DNA from: 66-474 sp036759545
GTDB taxonomy: Bacteria > Pseudomonadota > Gammaproteobacteria > Xanthomonadales > Rhodanobacteraceae
Reading direction: 5' to 3'
DNA length: 64,000 nucleotides
Assembly: GCA_036759545.1 (NCBI GenBank)
Contig: DAIOUL010000001.1
Coordinates: forward strand, 1-64,000
Of the stretch, positions 62,195 through 64,000 are shown one piece after another. Position numbers and translations under genes: made by a program. Numbering within the stretch: the stretch's first letter is position 1; each line of letters opens with the position of its first letter. The notes beneath the pieces were generated by a model, which did not search any database, was not told the origin of the DNA, and saw only the letters and a program-made list of their open reading frames with translations.

Positions 62195-63634
62195 TCAGCG
62201 CTTGTAGCTGATGACGAAGAACACCACGTTTTCGTTGTAGCTCAGCCCGGGTTGGTTGCTGTTGTGCTGATTGCGGGTGAGATTGAGCCGCCAGCTCCAG
62301 TGTGGCGTCAACTGGTCGGTCATGCTCGGACCGTAGCTGTACAGTTCATCGCGGCGGTCCAGCGAGGTGTAGCTGGTGCGCTCCGCAGCGGCGGCAAAAC
62401 CGGCAGTCAGCAGTGGACGCAGGCGGTATTCCACATTGAACGCAAGCCCCGGACCCTGCTGGCTGAAAGTCGGATCGTTCAGATAGTTCTGTTGCCGATA
62501 GTAAGGCGCGATCGAAAAACCCAGGCGCGGACCCTGATATGCATAATTGGCATCGAACCGCTTTTCGAGATAGATCTGCGGAGTGATCACCGCATTGCCC
62601 ACGGTGATGCTGGTGGTGTCGATACTGGTGCCGATTTGCGTCGGATCGACAATCAGTTGCTCCGAAGCATCGGTGAACTGACGTGTGCCGCCAATGCCCA
62701 GCGTGCTCTCCGGTGTGACGTTCCAGTTCAACAGCGCACGCACCATGCTGCCCGATTGGTCTGGCGCGCCGTCGCCGAAAACGTATTTGGACCATCCCAG
62801 GATCGCATCGATCTGGATACTGGCAAGTTTGCTCTGGTAGCGACCGTAGATGTTGTAGCTGTCGTAGTCGGGAGTGAACTGGCCCGGGCCGGTGCCGGGG
62901 TTGGTGAAGTGCGCGTGTTCGGCTTCCACATTCGCCGAGACCTGATCGGTCGCGTTGAGCTCTCGCACCAGTCGCAGCGCACCCGAACCACGCTGTGAAT
63001 CGAAATACTTGGTCTTTGATGCGGTGGTATTGATGTAGCGGAGGTCCGCCTGCGCGCGCAACGCATTGCTGAAGTGAAGCAGCAGAGTGGGACCCGCCGA
63101 GAAGACGTTGGTCTGCTGCACGTTGGTCGGCGCGTTGTTGGCCAGGGGATTCACAGGCTCGACGCCGCTGTTTTCCGTAATCGCGAAGGCCAGCCGTTCC
63201 GGAAGCATCACCCAGTTGAGCGCCGCCGCCAGATTGCCCCGGAATTCATTGCCGAAATCGCCCTGTAGGTAGTCGCGGTATTCGATCTGCCCGACCGCAT
63301 GCGCCTGCAAGGTCGAGCCGACCTGGTCATAGGAGAAGAACAACCGCGGGATCAGCAGGTCCTGACTGATCGGATCGTACTGGCTCAGATTGATGTTGCT
63401 GCTGTGTTCCGCGCCCAGTTCGAGCGTGTAGTTGAGTTGTGCGGCGGGCCCTTCGTTCGGATGGAGGCCGGAAGGGACATTGGTGCCGTAGCTCGGCTGG
63501 ATGACCGGCTGCACGTTCGCGTCGGGCGGAGGCGAGGATGGCGGCGGACCATAATCCTGTGCGCCCGCAGCGGCGCTGACCGCGCCGATCAGTGCAAAGG
63601 CCACGCCGCGGGCGAGCATGGTTGGTACCGGCAT
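62195..63634 (-). CDS. Outer-membrane beta-barrel protein of the EPS system (TIGR03016-like)
   Basis: 479 residues with a signal peptide (about 1-25), a Pro-rich segment (YGPPPSSPPPDANV), and then a long run of amphipathic strands with aromatic girdles (LNYTLELGAEHSSNINLS, GQIEYRDYLQGDF). It ends ENVVFFVISYKR. The pattern fits the uncharacterised PEP-CTERM-system-associated outer-membrane proteins found next to the tyrosine autokinase gene, as here. A role in polymer passage across the outer membrane is likely but unproven. An in-frame ATG six codons into the protein (MLARGV) is an alternative start. Confidence 0.8.
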   Translation of the reverse strand: MPVPTMLARGVAFALIGAVSAAAGAQDYGPPPSSPPPDANVQPVIQPSYGTNVPSGLHPNEGPAAQLNYTLELGAEHSSNINLSQYDPISQDLLIPRLFFSYDQVGSTLQAHAVGQIEYRDYLQGDFGNEFRGNLAAALNWVMLPERLAFAITENSGVEPVNPLANNAPTNVQQTNVFSAGPTLLLHFSNALRAQADLRYINTTASKTKYFDSQRGSGALRLVRELNATDQVSANVEAEHAHFTNPGTGPGQFTPDYDSYNIYGRYQSKLASIQIDAILGWSKYVFGDGAPDQSGSMVRALLNWNVTPESTLGIGGTRQFTDASEQLIVDPTQIGTSIDTTSITVGNAVITPQIYLEKRFDANYAYQGPRLGFSIAPYYRQQNYLNDPTFSQQGPGLAFNVEYRLRPLLTAGFAAAAERTSYTSLDRRDELYSYGPSMTDQLTPHWSWRLNLTRNQHNSNQPGLSYNENVVFFVISYKR

Positions 63635-63650
63635 AGGCCACCTTCGGCAA

Positions 63651-64000
63651 TCAGGGTGATTCGTTGAATACCAGTCCCGCCAGCTTGCTGGGATCGAAAC
63701 CGGCTACCGCTCGATTGATGCTGGCCGGAGTGTCGCGCCCGTAGCCGGCCACCACGACCACGTAGTCGGCCAGGTCAGACAGGATGCGCGCGTCCGGCGA
63801 GCCCTTGATCGGCGGGCCATCCAGGAACAGATAACGGTCCGGGTAGCGGCAGCGCAGCGAGTCCAGCACCGCGCGCATGCGGAACGAGGAGAAGTACTCC
63901 ATGTGTCCATCGTGCACGTTGCCTGCTGGCACCAGCCGCAGCCGCGGAATGCCTGTGTGATAGAGGATGGGCTTGATGCCGACCGCGGGATGTTCGAGAT
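63651..64000 (-). CDS. Exopolysaccharide tyrosine autokinase, C-terminal part (5' end outside window)
   Basis: The frame is open to the right edge; about 115 C-terminal residues are visible (from LEHPAVGIKPILYHTGIPRLRLVPAG). The segment YPDRYLFLDGPPIKGSPDARILSDLADYVVVVAGYG is the Walker-B-like region of CpsD/BY-kinases (LxDxPP). Members of the TIGR03018 group control chain length and export in PEP-CTERM-type EPS loci. The Walker A motif would lie outside the window. The visible end lacks the Tyr-rich cluster of classical Wzc. It is the upstream neighbour of the outer-membrane barrel gene, with a 16-base gap. Confidence 0.8.
   Translation of the reverse strand, partial: LEHPAVGIKPILYHTGIPRLRLVPAGNVHDGHMEYFSSFRMRAVLDSLRCRYPDRYLFLDGPPIKGSPDARILSDLADYVVVVAGYGRDTPASINRAVAGFDPSKLAGLVFNESP

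Noticed and set aside
16624..64000. An exosortase (EpsH) gene or a PEP-CTERM protein, expected from the TIGR03013/TIGR03087/TIGR03016-like genes.
   Set aside because: No multi-pass protein with the exosortase Cys/Arg/His pattern and no C-terminal PEP motif plus helix plus Arg cluster was found among the genes here. It may lie outside the window or be absent.

Overview
The window is a high-GC, densely packed stretch of a Gram-negative genome, most likely a Gammaproteobacterium near Xanthomonadales/Rhodanobacteraceae. The evidence is the TonB-dependent receptor beside signal-peptide glycosidases, the TPR-2OG oxygenases common in such carbohydrate loci, and an exopolysaccharide (EPS) locus of the PEP-CTERM/EpsB type. 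The genus is inference; no rRNA or tRNA gene was seen.

Left part (1-14318) is a carbohydrate-utilisation island. It has the 3' end of a TonB-dependent receptor, two tandem secreted GH65-like glycosidases separated by a palindromic REP-like element, and a TPR-2OG-Fe(II) oxygenase. Opposite to these lie a GH31 enzyme carrying an internal sugar-binding-like insertion, coupled to a second 2OG oxygenase, and a GH36-like alpha-galactosidase. A divergent SGNH hydrolase closes the island. Next come glmS (amino-sugar supply), the undecaprenyl-phosphate sugar transferase that opens the EPS locus, and a small membrane J-domain protein.

Middle part (18563-43473) is the most unusual region: a natural-product-like assembly line placed inside the EPS locus. 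A 2208-residue protein reads A(Thr code)-PCP-KS-AT-ACP-aminotransferase. It is translationally coupled to a 2405-residue protein reading C-A-PCP-C-A(degenerate)-PCP-TE. Flanking genes are a TIGR04325-type methyltransferase, a JmjC-like cupin oxygenase, a GT2 glycosyltransferase, an operon of a stand-alone A-T-TE synthetase plus a ThDP enzyme plus a sulfotransferase, a divergent ATP-grasp enzyme and a second sulfotransferase. I infer a threonine-derived 3,4-diamino-5-hydroxyhexanoyl unit extended by one or two further residues. The third acid would have to be supplied in trans, because the last A domain has lost its catalytic motifs.

Right part (43801-64000) returns to polysaccharide production. 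On the plus strand are an FkbM methyltransferase of lower GC, galE, a GT4 transferase, two tandem secreted beta-helix proteins followed by a strong terminator, a flippase, a DUF218 protein and a methyltransferase. On the minus strand is a tightly overlapping operon. In transcription order it runs from a tyrosine autokinase (cut by the window end) through an outer-membrane barrel protein, two GT4 transferases, an O-antigen ligase/polymerase-like membrane protein, a polysaccharide deacetylase, a GT2 transferase and a TIGR03087-like GT4 transferase to a GINT1-like protein. Read together, the right part supplies, assembles, flips, polymerises and exports a heteropolysaccharide. The central cluster may decorate it or make a separate small molecule; the sequence alone does not decide.
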